In this document: positions 27,301 to 35,806 of the stretch, piece after piece
How the letters are laid out: each line of letters starts with the position of its first letter
How positions within the stretch are numbered: the first letter of the stretch is position 1
Assembly (NCBI RefSeq): GCF_036250755.1
Contig: NZ_CP109583.1
Location: 620,001-684,000, forward strand
Origin: Streptomyces uncialis
GTDB taxonomy: Bacteria; Actinomycetota; Actinomycetes; Streptomycetales; Streptomycetaceae
DNA: 64,000 nt
Reading direction: 5' to 3'
The notes under the pieces: model-generated
The model's input: only the letters and a program-made list of their open reading frames with translations
What the model was told of the DNA's origin: nothing
Database searches by the model: none
Position numbers and translations under genes: made by a program

Positions 27301-30097
27301 GCTGCCCCCGCACCCCACAGGGGCCCGCTCCGGCGAACAGACGGAGACAGGAGCCGACTGGCTGCTCTTCCTCGACGACCACGGCACGGGCGACTCGCTC
27401 GCCGAGGGACTCACCGCGGCGGGCCACCGGGTCACGACCGTGCGGGCGGGCGCCAGATGGCGGCAGGTGTCGGACGGCGCGTACGAGATCGCCCCGGGCG
27501 ACGGCGAGGACTACCGGCGCCTGGCAGCCGACCTGGACGCACGCGGCAGATTCCCCGGGCACCTGGTCCACCTGTGGACGGTCGGGCCACGCCTGCCGCT
27601 CGGCATCACGCTGGAACGCGGGTTCTCCAGCCTGCTGCGGCTCAACCACGCGACGGCGGGCCGCGACGGCGCGGCGACCCTGGACATCGCCGTGGTCACC
27701 AGCAACGCTCACGCGGCGCCCGGCACCGGGGATCTCGCACCGGAGAAGGCCACCGTCCTCGGTCCGTGCCTGGTGTTGCCGCTGGAGCAGCCGCAGACCG
27801 CGTGCCGTGCCATCGACATCACGCTGCCCGAGGGGCAGGCCGGCGCCGAACGCCTCCTCGCCGAGCTGCTGCGTCCGTCCGGACGCACGCTGACCGTGCT
27901 GCGCGGCCGCGAGCGCTGGGCCCCCGGCCACCGACCGGTCCGGCTGACCGCCGACGACTCCGCGGCGGGCCGTCCCCGTCCCGGCGGCGTCCACCTGATC
28001 ACCGGTGGCTTCGGCGGGGTGGGCCTGACCCTTGCCCGCCACCTGGCACGGACCCCGGGCACCCGGCTCGTGCTCGTCGGCCGCAGCCCCCTGCCGCCTC
28101 GCGAGACCTGGGACGACTGGCTCGCCGAACGCCCCGCCGACGACCCTGCCGCACAGCGTGTCCTCGCCGTACGCGAACTGGAGGCGCTGGGAGCGGAGGT
28201 GCTCCCCGTCGCGGCCGACGTCACCGACGAGGCCCGGATGCGGGCGGTCGCCGACGAGGTGGTCCGCAGGTTCGGCGCGGTCCACGGCCTGGTGCATGCC
28301 GCAGGCGTACCCGCCATGGGTCTCGCCCAGCTCAAGGACGTGGACACGGCGCTGCGCGTGCTCGCCCCCAAGGTGGCGGGCGGACTCGTCATCGACGCCC
28401 TCTCCCGGGAACTGAAACCGGAATACACCGTGCTGTGCTCCTCCACGCTGGCGCTGACCGGCGGTGTCGGTCAGGTCGACTACGTCGCGGCCAACGCCTT
28501 CCTCGACGTCCTCGCCCACAGCGGCGACCGGGCCGGAAGCCCACGGATCGTGTCCGTCAACTGGGACGGCTGGCAGGACGTGGGTATGGCGGCCCGCCTG
28601 ATCGGCGAGCCCCGCACGGGTGGCGGTCGCACCGGTCCGGTCGACCATCCGCTGATCGACGAGTGCCTGGCCGACGACGACAACCGGGCGGTCTACGCCG
28701 TCTCCCTGTCCACCGCCACTTCCTGGCTGATCGACGAGCACCGCATGGCGGGCAGCGCCGTCGTGCCGGGCACCGGTCACCTGGAACTGGTCAGGGCCGC
28801 CCACGAGCACCAGCGCGGCGGCACCGGTGTGGAGCTGCGCGAGGTCACCTTCCTCTCGCCGGTCGTCGTCGGCGAGGACCGGCACCACGAGTTGCGGGTG
28901 GTCCTGGACAAGGCCGAGCGGCCGATGCGGTTCTCCGTGGTGAGCCGCGTCGTTCCGGACGCCCCGGGAGCCGACGGCGACGGGTGGCACGTCCATGTGA
29001 CCGGCGAGGTCGGACCGCTCGACGACCCGGGGCCCGCGCGGCGGCACGATGTGGCCGCGCTGATCGCGGACGCGGGCATGCGGGACCTCGGCGCCGTCGA
29101 GCACACCGGACCGATGGGGTTCGGGCCCCGCTCGCACTGCCTGCGCCGGGTGTACCTGGGAGAGCGGGAGGCACTCGCCGAACTCGAACTGCCCGAGGAG
29201 TTCGCCGACGACCTCCAGCACATCAGGCTGCACCCCTCGCTGCTGGACCTGGCCGCCGGTTTCCACGGTATGAACCTGGCCCGCGAGTTCCGTATCCCGC
29301 TCTCCTACGGGCGGCTGCGCCTCCTCTCCCCGCTGCCTCGCCGGATCTTCAGCCACCATCGCTTCCACGGGCCCGACGAAGCGGGCAAGGAGGTCTTCAC
29401 CGCGGACTTCAGGCTGCTCGACGCGGACGGCCGGGAGGTCGCCGTCATCGAGGACTTCGTCCTCAAACGCGTCGCCGACCTGACCACCCGGATCGGCGCG
29501 CTGCGCGACGGCACCTCGGCCGAGGTCGCCCCGTACCGCTTCCCGCCGGCGGCCCGCTCCTCCCTGGCCAACAGCGCGGCGGGCGGTCTGCGGGACCACC
29601 TCGACCAGGGCATCCGGCCCGAGGAGGGGGTCGAGGCGCTGCTGCGCGTGCTCGGCTCCGACGTGGGGCCCCAGGTCGTCGTGGTCACCAAGGACCTGGA
29701 CGCCGTCCGCGCGGACATCCTGGGTACCAGCGCCGGCACAGCGGCCCCGGCGGCCGGAGCGGACATCGGGGCGGCGCACCCGCGGCCCCATGTAGGCACC
29801 GCCTACGCGGCGCCCGCCGACTCCGTGCAGGCACGACTCGCCGCGCTCTGGGCGGAGTTGCTCGGACTTCGCGAGATCGGGATACACGACGACTTCTTCG
29901 AACTGGGGGGTCATTCCCTGCTCGGCCTCCAGCTGGTCGCCCGGGTCCGGCGCGCGTTCGGCGTGGACATCCCGCTGAGCACCCTCTTCGAGGCGCTGAC
30001 CGTCGCGGAGTTCGCCGACGTGCTCCGCCCCCAGCTCGGGGAGAGCCCTCACCAACCGATCCAAATGAGCCCAGCCGAAAAGGAGTTGTCCCAATGA
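24335..30097 (+). CDS. single-module type I polyketide synthase KS-AT-KR-DH-ACP
   Basis: A 1,920-residue modular PKS. KS about 48-470: nucleophile Cys221 in TACSTSL, His356 (VETHGSG) and His396 (GNIGHTH). AT about 585-880: Ser699 in GYSIGEY and HAFHS at 795-799, the pattern usual for malonyl-type selection. KR about 950-1430: LITGGFGGVG cofactor site and Tyr1383 in VDYVAANAF. DH about 1450-1720: His1469 in DEHRMAGSAVVPG (HxxxGxxxxP) and Asp1638 in HPSLLDLAAG. ACP near the end, Ser1861 in GGHSLLG. KR lies before DH, the reverse of most modules. No thioesterase domain; a discrete one is at 33,610. Overlaps both neighbours by 1-4 bases. Confidence 0.93.
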   Translation: MEHTVAAHDPEASAAPPATPPRGARAHDTSGPDGSEARGPVEDGGTLTGLEIAVIGLSCRFPGAPDAAAFWRNLSSGTESITVFTPEELAAAGVPQEQIDDPDYVPAQGVLEDAELFDAEFFGFNPKEAGLLDPQHRVLLECAWAALEDAGYDPKSVPGPVGVYAGSYYGSYLARLAADADPTDAAEEFARNLANEKDYLATRIAYKFGLTGPALTVQTACSTSLVAVHLACQSLLSGDCDTALAGGATVRARQAGYVFQPGGIFSSDGHCRPFDAAAEGTVASNGAGVVVLKRLEDALADGDPIRAVIKGSAVGNDGAERVGFTAPGAAGQARIIAAALETAGTDPATVGYVETHGSGTPVGDPIEIEALVRVFRRGGAARGGCAIGAVKGNIGHTHVASGIAGLIKTVLALEHRQIPPSLHFDKPNPDIDFDATPFYVNTRLAPWRDDHGPRRAGVSSFGMGGTGAHVVLEEASSYTAGGVSPAGTGAQAADGGRPQLLVLSARTPVALDEATDRLADRLETATDLPLPAVAHTLQSGRRAFPHRRFLVAGSLPEAAAALRAHDPRSLRGGHHEGPAPSVAFLLPGLGEQRPGMGRELYDQEPVFRAAVDRCAEILRPHLGLDLRTLIHPAPEPATAADGRPDLRRLLGRGATGGATPRTELDRTLYAQPAVFVLEYALGLLWQSWGVRPDALIGYSIGEYAAACLAGVLSLDDALLLVASRARLIEELPGGAMLAVPLSERRVRSLLGEGLSLAAVNGAELCVVAGETERIDALAERLTGEDIAVRALRTSHAFHSHMMQPAVERFTELVAGIRLAPPRIPYVSNVTGDWITPDQATDPVFWGRHLRHPVRFADGVARLWGDTGRLLLEIGPGQSLSSLALQARPAGQDEARRPAAFASLPGEYDRQSEEGFLLSTAGKLWSAGVDLDWPALRGGGAPKVSLPAYPFERRRHWVDPGPARWTGTPAPSLVKKPDITDWFQVPVWEPLPPHPTGARSGEQTETGADWLLFLDDHGTGDSLAEGLTAAGHRVTTVRAGARWRQVSDGAYEIAPGDGEDYRRLAADLDARGRFPGHLVHLWTVGPRLPLGITLERGFSSLLRLNHATAGRDGAATLDIAVVTSNAHAAPGTGDLAPEKATVLGPCLVLPLEQPQTACRAIDITLPEGQAGAERLLAELLRPSGRTLTVLRGRERWAPGHRPVRLTADDSAAGRPRPGGVHLITGGFGGVGLTLARHLARTPGTRLVLVGRSPLPPRETWDDWLAERPADDPAAQRVLAVRELEALGAEVLPVAADVTDEARMRAVADEVVRRFGAVHGLVHAAGVPAMGLAQLKDVDTALRVLAPKVAGGLVIDALSRELKPEYTVLCSSTLALTGGVGQVDYVAANAFLDVLAHSGDRAGSPRIVSVNWDGWQDVGMAARLIGEPRTGGGRTGPVDHPLIDECLADDDNRAVYAVSLSTATSWLIDEHRMAGSAVVPGTGHLELVRAAHEHQRGGTGVELREVTFLSPVVVGEDRHHELRVVLDKAERPMRFSVVSRVVPDAPGADGDGWHVHVTGEVGPLDDPGPARRHDVAALIADAGMRDLGAVEHTGPMGFGPRSHCLRRVYLGEREALAELELPEEFADDLQHIRLHPSLLDLAAGFHGMNLAREFRIPLSYGRLRLLSPLPRRIFSHHRFHGPDEAGKEVFTADFRLLDADGREVAVIEDFVLKRVADLTTRIGALRDGTSAEVAPYRFPPAARSSLANSAAGGLRDHLDQGIRPEEGVEALLRVLGSDVGPQVVVVTKDLDAVRADILGTSAGTAAPAAGADIGAAHPRPHVGTAYAAPADSVQARLAALWAELLGLREIGIHDDFFELGGHSLLGLQLVARVRRAFGVDIPLSTLFEALTVAEFADVLRPQLGESPHQPIQMSPAEKELSQ

Positions 30098-30969
30098 CGG
30101 AAACCCTGCGTACGGTCGGTGTCGTCGGTGCCGGAGTCATGGGTACCGGTCTCGCGCAGTCCCTGGCGCAGAGCGGCCACGAGGTGATCCTCGTCGACCG
30201 TACCGACGAAATTCTCGACCGGGCCCGCCAGGAGATCGCCCAGGGGCTGCGGTTCAGCAGGGTCCTCGGCGCGAAGGGACCCACCGAGGACCGGCAGGTC
30301 GTCGCCAAGCGCATCGCGTACACCACCCGGTACGAGGGCTTCGACACCGTCGACTTCGTGATCGAGAACATCACCGAGGACTGGGATCTCAAGCGCGGGG
30401 TGTACGAACGCATCGACCCGCTCTGCCCCCCGCACGCCGTCTTCGCCGCCAACACCTCGGTCATCCCGATCACCAGGATCGGCGCGTCCGTCACCCGCTC
30501 CGACCGGGTCCTCGGCATGCATTTCATGAACCCCGTGCCCCTGAAGCCGACCGTCGAGATGATCCGGGGCCACCACACCACCGACGCCACCCTGGACACC
30601 GCCCACCGGCTGCTCGCCCAGATTGGCAAGGAGGGTGTGGTGGTCCAGGACTCCCCGGGGTTCGTCTCCAACCGGGTTCTGATGCTCACCGTGAACGAGG
30701 CCGTCTACCTCGTGCACGAGGGGGTCGCCACCGCGGAGGAGGTCGACCGGATCTTCCGGAGCTGCTTCGGCCACCCGATGGGCCCGCTGGCGACCGCCGA
30801 CCTCATCGGCCTGGACACCATCCTCCAGTCCGTGCAGGGTCTGCACACCGCGTTCGCCGACAGCAAGTACCGGCCGTGCCCGCTGCTGGTCCGAATGGTC
30901 GACGCCGGCCTCCTCGGCCGCAAGAGCGGACGCGGCTTCTTCGACTACGCCACGGCCCGGGCCACATAG
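30094..30969 (+). CDS. 3-hydroxyacyl-CoA dehydrogenase-like, FkbK/ZmaG type
   Basis: A 291-residue NAD(P)-dependent dehydrogenase: Rossmann motif GVVGAGVMGTGLAQSLAQSG, catalytic His region GMHFMNPVPLKP and C-terminal domain FGHPMGPLATADLIGLD. Together with the next three genes it forms the cassette known from methoxymalonyl- and hydroxymalonyl-ACP synthesis, where this member oxidises the 2-hydroxyl-bearing glyceryl-ACP to the aldehyde level. Start overlaps the PKS stop by four bases (ATGA). Confidence 0.85.
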   Translation: MTETLRTVGVVGAGVMGTGLAQSLAQSGHEVILVDRTDEILDRARQEIAQGLRFSRVLGAKGPTEDRQVVAKRIAYTTRYEGFDTVDFVIENITEDWDLKRGVYERIDPLCPPHAVFAANTSVIPITRIGASVTRSDRVLGMHFMNPVPLKPTVEMIRGHHTTDATLDTAHRLLAQIGKEGVVVQDSPGFVSNRVLMLTVNEAVYLVHEGVATAEEVDRIFRSCFGHPMGPLATADLIGLDTILQSVQGLHTAFADSKYRPCPLLVRMVDAGLLGRKSGRGFFDYATARAT

Positions 30970-31032
30970 ACCGGCGCGTCCCGTACCCCCGATTCCCGTC
31001 TTCGTGCCCCACCCGAGAGAAACGGTCAGGCC

Positions 31033-31302
31033 ATGCCCCACGACACGACCATCGAAGAGGCCAAGCCGAAGATCCGCGAGTTCCTCGCCCGGTTCTTCGG
31101 CGATCACCGGATCGCCGACGACGAGGACATCTTCGCGACCGGCTTCGTGAACTCCCTCTTCATCATGCAGCTGGTCCTCTTCGTCGAGAGCGAGTTCGCG
31201 CTCACCGTCGAGGACGAGGACCTGGAGATCGAGAACTTCAGCACGGTCGACGCGGTCGCGGCCCTGGTGACCCGTAAGTGCTCCGCGCCCGTCAGCAGCT
31301 GA
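31033..31302 (+). CDS. acyl carrier protein of extender-unit cassette, FkbJ type
   Basis: An 89-residue carrier protein. The phosphopantetheine site is Ser41 in TGFVNSLFIMQLVLF, matching the GFVNSL motif typical of the carrier proteins that hold glyceryl-derived extender units. Surrounded by FkbK-, FkbI- and FkbH-like genes, it is the likely carrier of the glyceryl, then hydroxymalonyl, group. Confidence 0.85.
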   Translation: MPHDTTIEEAKPKIREFLARFFGDHRIADDEDIFATGFVNSLFIMQLVLFVESEFALTVEDEDLEIENFSTVDAVAALVTRKCSAPVSS

Positions 31303-31328
31303 CCGCCCGCCCCGGTACGGAGATCATC

Positions 31329-32543
31329 ATGGCCACACGCGTACAACTGACCCCCGAACAGGCCGCGGTGCGCGAGGAGTACGAATCCTTCGCCCGCGAC
31401 CACATCGCCCCGCACGCGGATGCCTGGGACCGGAGCGCGGCAGTTCCCGAGGAGTTCATCACCACGATCGCCGCCACCGGGTATCTCGGCGCTTGCGTCC
31501 CGGCCGCGTACGGCGGCAGCGCTCTCGACGCGATCGGCTTCGGCCTGCTCAACGAGGAGACGGGACGGGCCTGTTCCTCCGTGCGCAGCCTGCTGACCGT
31601 GCACGGCATGGCCTCGCAGGCCATCGGGCGCTGGGGCACCGCGGCCCAGCGCGAGAGCTGGCTGCCCCGGCTGGCCACCGGAGCCGCCATCGGCGCCTTC
31701 GCCCTCACCGAACCCGGCGCGGGCAGTGATGTGAAGGGGCTCGTCACCACCGCCCGCCGCACCGAGGACGGGTTCGTCCTCGACGGCGCCAAGCGGTGGA
31801 TCACCTTCGGCCAGCGGGCCGACGTCTATCTCCTGTTCGCCCGCCTCGACGGCCGCGAGACCGCCTTCCTGGTGGAGCGCGGCGCACCCGGCCTCCATGT
31901 CACCCCCGTCCGGGGCATCCTGGGCACGCGCGCGTCCATGCTCGCCGAACTGGAGCTGCGGGACTGCCGCGTGCCGGCCGAGGCCCTGCTGGGCAAGCCG
32001 GGCTTCGGACTGACCGCGGTCGCCGCGACCGCCCTGGAACTCGGCCGCTACAGCGTCGCCTGGGGCTGTGTGGGCCTGATCCAGGCATGCCTGGACGCCT
32101 CTTTGTCCTACGCCGACCGGCGCGAGCAGTTCGGCAAGCGGCTGCGCGACCACCAGCTCGTCCAGCGCATGCTCGCCGACATGGCCACCGGCGCCGCGGC
32201 GGCCCGGCTGCTGTGCCAGCAGGCCGGCTGGCTGCGCGAGGCGGGTGACGCGCAGAGCGTGCACGCCACCTGGCTCGCCAAGTACTTCGCGTCCACCACC
32301 GCCTTCCGCAGCGCCGCGGACGCCGTCCAGGTCCACGGCGCGCACGGCTGCGGCGAGGAGTACCCCGTACAGCGCTACATGCGGGACGCGAAGGTGATGG
32401 AGCTCATCGAGGGCACCACCGAGTTGCAGCAGACGACCATCGCCCAGTCCGCGTACGTCGGACACGCGCCGGCCCGCCCCGCGACCGCCCCGGCGGCGAC
32501 ATCGAATGCGGCTTCGGCCGACGACGAGAAGGTGACGGCATGA
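31329..32543 (+). CDS. acyl-CoA dehydrogenase-like oxidase, FkbI type
   Basis: Flavoprotein of 404 residues. It has FALTEPGAGSDVKGL and DGAKRWITFGQRAD (flavin/beta domain), RREQFGKRLRDHQLVQ, QVHGAHGCGEEYPVQRYMRD and the catalytic glutamate motif LIEGTTELQQ. ATG 31,329 with GGAG just upstream is preferred to the frame-opening start at 31,278. In the cassette this member carries out the second oxidation, aldehyde to carboxylate, on the carrier protein. Four-base overlap with the FkbH-like gene. Confidence 0.87.
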   Translation: MATRVQLTPEQAAVREEYESFARDHIAPHADAWDRSAAVPEEFITTIAATGYLGACVPAAYGGSALDAIGFGLLNEETGRACSSVRSLLTVHGMASQAIGRWGTAAQRESWLPRLATGAAIGAFALTEPGAGSDVKGLVTTARRTEDGFVLDGAKRWITFGQRADVYLLFARLDGRETAFLVERGAPGLHVTPVRGILGTRASMLAELELRDCRVPAEALLGKPGFGLTAVAATALELGRYSVAWGCVGLIQACLDASLSYADRREQFGKRLRDHQLVQRMLADMATGAAAARLLCQQAGWLREAGDAQSVHATWLAKYFASTTAFRSAADAVQVHGAHGCGEEYPVQRYMRDAKVMELIEGTTELQQTTIAQSAYVGHAPARPATAPAATSNAASADDEKVTA

Positions 32544-33613
32544 GCAGCGAGAGCACGGGCGCGCGCCCCGCGAGGACCGTGAAGTGCGTGGTGTGGGATC
32601 TGGACAACACCGTCTGGGACGGCATCCTCCTGGAGGACGGTGACGTACCGCTGCGCCCCGGCATCAGGGAGGTCATCACGGAACTCGACCGGCGCGGCAT
32701 CCTCCAGTCCGTGGCCAGTCGCAACGACCACGAGGCCGCGTCCGCGGCGCTGGAACGCCACGGCCTGCTCGACTACTTCCTGTATCCGCAGATCACCTGG
32801 TCCGCGAAGTCGGAGTCCGTACGCGCCATCGCCGCCTCCCTCAACCTGGGCCTCGACGCGTTCGCCTTCGTCGACGACGACCCCTTCGAACGGGCCGAAG
32901 TGGCCTACGCGGTGCCCGAACTGCTCTGCGTGGACGCCACCGACGCCGCCGCACTGACCGGCCGGCCGGAGTTCACCCCCCGCTTCATCACGGACGACTC
33001 CGCCAAACGCCGGACCATGTACCGCGCGGACCAGGTACGGGCCGAGGTGGAGCGCGAGTACAGCGGGCCGACGGAGGACTTCCTCGCCACCCTGGACATG
33101 CGCTTCACCATCGCCCGGGCCACCGAGGAGGACCTTCAGCGCGCCGCGGAACTCACCGTCCGCACCAACCAGCTCAACACCACCGGCTACACCTACTCCT
33201 ACGAGGAACTCGACGCGTTCCGCACGTCGCCCGACCACGAGCTGCTCGTCGCGCGGCTGGTGGACCGGCACGGCCCGTACGGCACCATCGGTCTCGTCCT
33301 GATCGAACGCGGCTCCGGTGCCTGGCGGATCAAGCTGCTGCTGATGTCGTGCCGGGTGATGGCCCGGGGGGTGGGCGGCGTCCTCATCACCTATCTGCGG
33401 GAGCGCGCCAAGGACGCCGGGGTGCGGCTGCTGTCGGAGTTCCTGCCCAACGGCCGCAACCGCATGATGTTCGTGACGTACAAGTTCTCCCGCTTCCGCG
33501 AGGTCGCCCGGGACGGCGAACTCGTCACCCTGGAGGCCGATCTCACCGACATCCCGGCCTACCCCGACTACATGAAGATCACCGTGCCGGACACCCTGGA
33601 CGGTGCGCTGTGA
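32540..33613 (+). CDS. FkbH-like HAD-superfamily glyceryl-ACP synthase
   Basis: A 357-residue two-domain protein. The N-terminal HAD domain has the motif DLDNTVWDG (Asp20 and Asp22) and FVDDDPFERAEV; the C-terminal half is the GNAT-like domain seen in FkbH proteins (LLMSCRVMARGVGG, LPNGRNRMM, YKFSRF). Such enzymes take 1,3-bisphosphoglycerate, remove phosphate and load glyceryl on the carrier protein. It is the committing step of the extender-unit cassette 30,094-33,613. No O-methyltransferase accompanies it. Confidence 0.9.
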   Translation: MSSESTGARPARTVKCVVWDLDNTVWDGILLEDGDVPLRPGIREVITELDRRGILQSVASRNDHEAASAALERHGLLDYFLYPQITWSAKSESVRAIAASLNLGLDAFAFVDDDPFERAEVAYAVPELLCVDATDAAALTGRPEFTPRFITDDSAKRRTMYRADQVRAEVEREYSGPTEDFLATLDMRFTIARATEEDLQRAAELTVRTNQLNTTGYTYSYEELDAFRTSPDHELLVARLVDRHGPYGTIGLVLIERGSGAWRIKLLLMSCRVMARGVGGVLITYLRERAKDAGVRLLSEFLPNGRNRMMFVTYKFSRFREVARDGELVTLEADLTDIPAYPDYMKITVPDTLDGAL

Positions 33614-34383
33614 GCGCGGCGCCGGCGCCGCGGAGCTGGCTCGTCACCCCCCGGCCCCGCCCCGAGGCCCGGCTGCGAGTGCTCTGCTTCGCCTACGCGG
33701 GCGGTGGCAGTGCCGCCTTCACCGGCTGGGCCGACGCGCTTCCCTCGGACGTCGAGTTGAGCGCGGTACGCCTGCCGGGCCGCGAGTCCCGCATCCTGCA
33801 GCGGCCCTACACCGATATCGACGAGCTCCTGCCCGACCTGGTGCAGGCCGTGTCGTCCTACTGCCGGGAGCCATTCGTGCTGTTCGGCCACAGCATGGGC
33901 GCGCTCATCGCCTACGCGTACGCCCGCCGGCTGCGCGACGCCGGGCTGCGCGGGCCCGAGCACCTGGTCGTCTCCGGGCGGCGCGCGCCCCAGCTCACCC
34001 ACAACCGACCCCTCGTCCACGACCTGCCGGACCACGAACTGCTCGATCGGCTGCGGGAGTTCGGCGGCACCACCGCCGAGGTCCTCTCCGATCCGCGGAC
34101 GATGCGCCTGGTCATGCCCGGCCTACGGGCCGACTTCCAGCTCAACGACACCTACCGCTACACGCCGGAGCCCCGGCTCGACTGCCCGGTCACGGCCTTC
34201 GGCGGACGGCAGGACAGCCACGTCGACGAGGACGGAATCGCCGCCTGGGCCGACCGGACCACGGGCCCTTTCACCATGCGGATGCTCGATGGCGGGCACT
34301 TCTTCCTCCATTCCTCCCAGGCTGAACTGCTGCGCGCGATCAAGGTCGTGCTGCACCGCACGACGGGCAGCACCGTTGCATGA
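33610..34383 (+). CDS. type II thioesterase
   Basis: A 257-residue alpha/beta hydrolase that edits or releases carrier-bound acyl groups. Nucleophile Ser95 in FGHSMGALIAYAYA, catalytic His in DGGHFFLHSS near residue 235, and the N-terminal CFAYAGGGSAAFTGW typical of the family. GTG start overlaps the FkbH-like stop (GTGA). The PKS lacks an integrated thioesterase, so this one might also release the product. Confidence 0.93.
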   Translation: MSAAPAPRSWLVTPRPRPEARLRVLCFAYAGGGSAAFTGWADALPSDVELSAVRLPGRESRILQRPYTDIDELLPDLVQAVSSYCREPFVLFGHSMGALIAYAYARRLRDAGLRGPEHLVVSGRRAPQLTHNRPLVHDLPDHELLDRLREFGGTTAEVLSDPRTMRLVMPGLRADFQLNDTYRYTPEPRLDCPVTAFGGRQDSHVDEDGIAAWADRTTGPFTMRMLDGGHFFLHSSQAELLRAIKVVLHRTTGSTVA

Positions 34384-35117
34384 GCGGCCTCAGGAACACC
34401 TGGCCGCCCAGCCCCGACCGGGTGGACGTGGACACCTCGTGCGTGCACGTGTGGCGCATCGGGCTGGACGTGTCGCAGGACCGGCTCACCGAGCTGCGCT
34501 CCCGGCTCTCCCCGGCGGAGGAGGCCCGCGCCCGCCGGTGCCGGCTGCCGGTCGAACGGGACCGGTTCGTGGTCGGCCGGGCCGCGCTCCGCGACATACT
34601 GTCCCGCTGCACGGGGGTGAGCCCGGGGCGGCTGCTTCTGGTGCGCAGCGCGCGCGGCCGTCCCCGGCTGGCGGGCCCGACCACCCAGGGCCTCGACTTC
34701 AACCTCTCGCACTCCGCGGCCACCGCGCTGCTCGCGGTGGCCCGCGACGGCCAGGTGGGGATCGACGTCGAGGTCGTCGACCCGGCGCTTGACCACCGGG
34801 CCATGGCGACCCGCTTTCTCGGCGCCGACGAGGCGGCGGCCGTCCGTGCGCTGCCGGACGCCGAGGGGCGTCGGGCGTTCTTCACCGGCTGGACCCGGCG
34901 TGAGGCGTACGCGAAGGCGAACGACTGCCGTGTCCCGGTGGAGTTGGAGGAATCCGGGGCGTGGAATGTGTGGGATCTTACGGTGGGATACGGCGTGCGC
35001 GCCGCACTGGTGGCGCCCGCCCCCGTGAGCACTGTCCGCTGCTGGACCTGGCAGGGCACCGGGGTGCCGGGGCGCGCCGTGATCCCGAACGGCCGAACCC
35101 GTCAGAACCAGGAGTAG
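34380..35117 (+). CDS. Sfp-type 4'-phosphopantetheinyl transferase
   Basis: A 245-residue enzyme that converts apo carrier proteins to holo forms. Motifs: FNLSHSAATALLAVA, Mg-binding GIDVEVVD and FFTGWTRREAYAKA, plus the N-terminal RFVVGRAALRDIL helix. It overlaps the thioesterase by four bases and probably serves the four carrier sites of this cluster. Confidence 0.94.
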   Translation: MSGLRNTWPPSPDRVDVDTSCVHVWRIGLDVSQDRLTELRSRLSPAEEARARRCRLPVERDRFVVGRAALRDILSRCTGVSPGRLLLVRSARGRPRLAGPTTQGLDFNLSHSAATALLAVARDGQVGIDVEVVDPALDHRAMATRFLGADEAAAVRALPDAEGRRAFFTGWTRREAYAKANDCRVPVELEESGAWNVWDLTVGYGVRAALVAPAPVSTVRCWTWQGTGVPGRAVIPNGRTRQNQE

Positions 35118-35123
35118 ATCCAC

Positions 35124-35762
35124 ATGCCCGCACCATCGACTCTCTGGTGGTTCTTCACCGCCTCAGTGGTCCTGTTACTCATTCCCGGCCCGTCCGTGCT
35201 GTACGTGAGCGGACGCACCCTTGACCAGGGCTCGCGCGCCGGACTGCTGTCCACCCTCGGCCTGGCCTGCGGGGACTTCATCCAGGTACTCGCGGCCGTC
35301 GTCGGGCTCTCCGCACTGGTGGCCTCGTCCGAGACCGCCTTCCAGGTGGTCAAGTACGCCGGCGCCCTCTATCTCGTCTATCTGGGCATCCGCCGGCTGC
35401 GTACCCCCGTCGAGGTCGCCGCTCCGGCCGGGGAGAAGCGGACGGAGGTCCCGAGCGGCCGGATCGTCCTCGAAGGACTGGTGGTCAACGCGCTCAACCC
35501 GAAGAGCACCATGTTCTTCCTCGCCTTCCTGCCGGCCTTCGTCGACAGGGACGCCGGCGCCGTGTGGCTCCAGACCTTCGTACTCGGCCTGATCTTCGTA
35601 CTCGTCGGCATGGTCACCAACAGCGGCTGGGGGCTGCTGACCAATCTTGTCCGCGGCCGTGCCCAGCAGAGCAAGGGTTTCCTGAACGTCCAGCGCTACG
35701 TCGGCGGAGGCGTCTTCCTGGCCCTCGCCGGGGTCGTCCTCAGTACCGGGTCCAGCGAGTAG
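35124..35762 (+). CDS. LysE/RhtB-family exporter
   Basis: A 212-residue membrane protein with about six hydrophobic helices. The N-terminus ([36 protein letters not shown]) fits the LysE translocator family that exports amino acids and analogues; [16 protein letters not shown] is the characteristic second-half motif. Starts 6 bases after the transferase stop with AGGAG upstream, so it is probably part of the cluster and could export the product or a precursor. Confidence 0.9.
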   Translation: MPAPSTLWWFFTASVVLLLIPGPSVLYVSGRTLDQGSRAGLLSTLGLACGDFIQVLAAVVGLSALVASSETAFQVVKYAGALYLVYLGIRRLRTPVEVAAPAGEKRTEVPSGRIVLEGLVVNALNPKSTMFFLAFLPAFVDRDAGAVWLQTFVLGLIFVLVGMVTNSGWGLLTNLVRGRAQQSKGFLNVQRYVGGGVFLALAGVVLSTGSSE

Positions 35763-35806
35763 TCGACATGGGTGCGCAGCCGCGCGCCACGGAAGGAGCA
35801 CCCCGG

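Noticed and set aside
24194..30094. 1,966-codon reverse frame opposite the PKS
   Set aside because: Antisense shadow caused by third-position GC bias; no recognisable domain, whereas the forward strand has a full PKS module.
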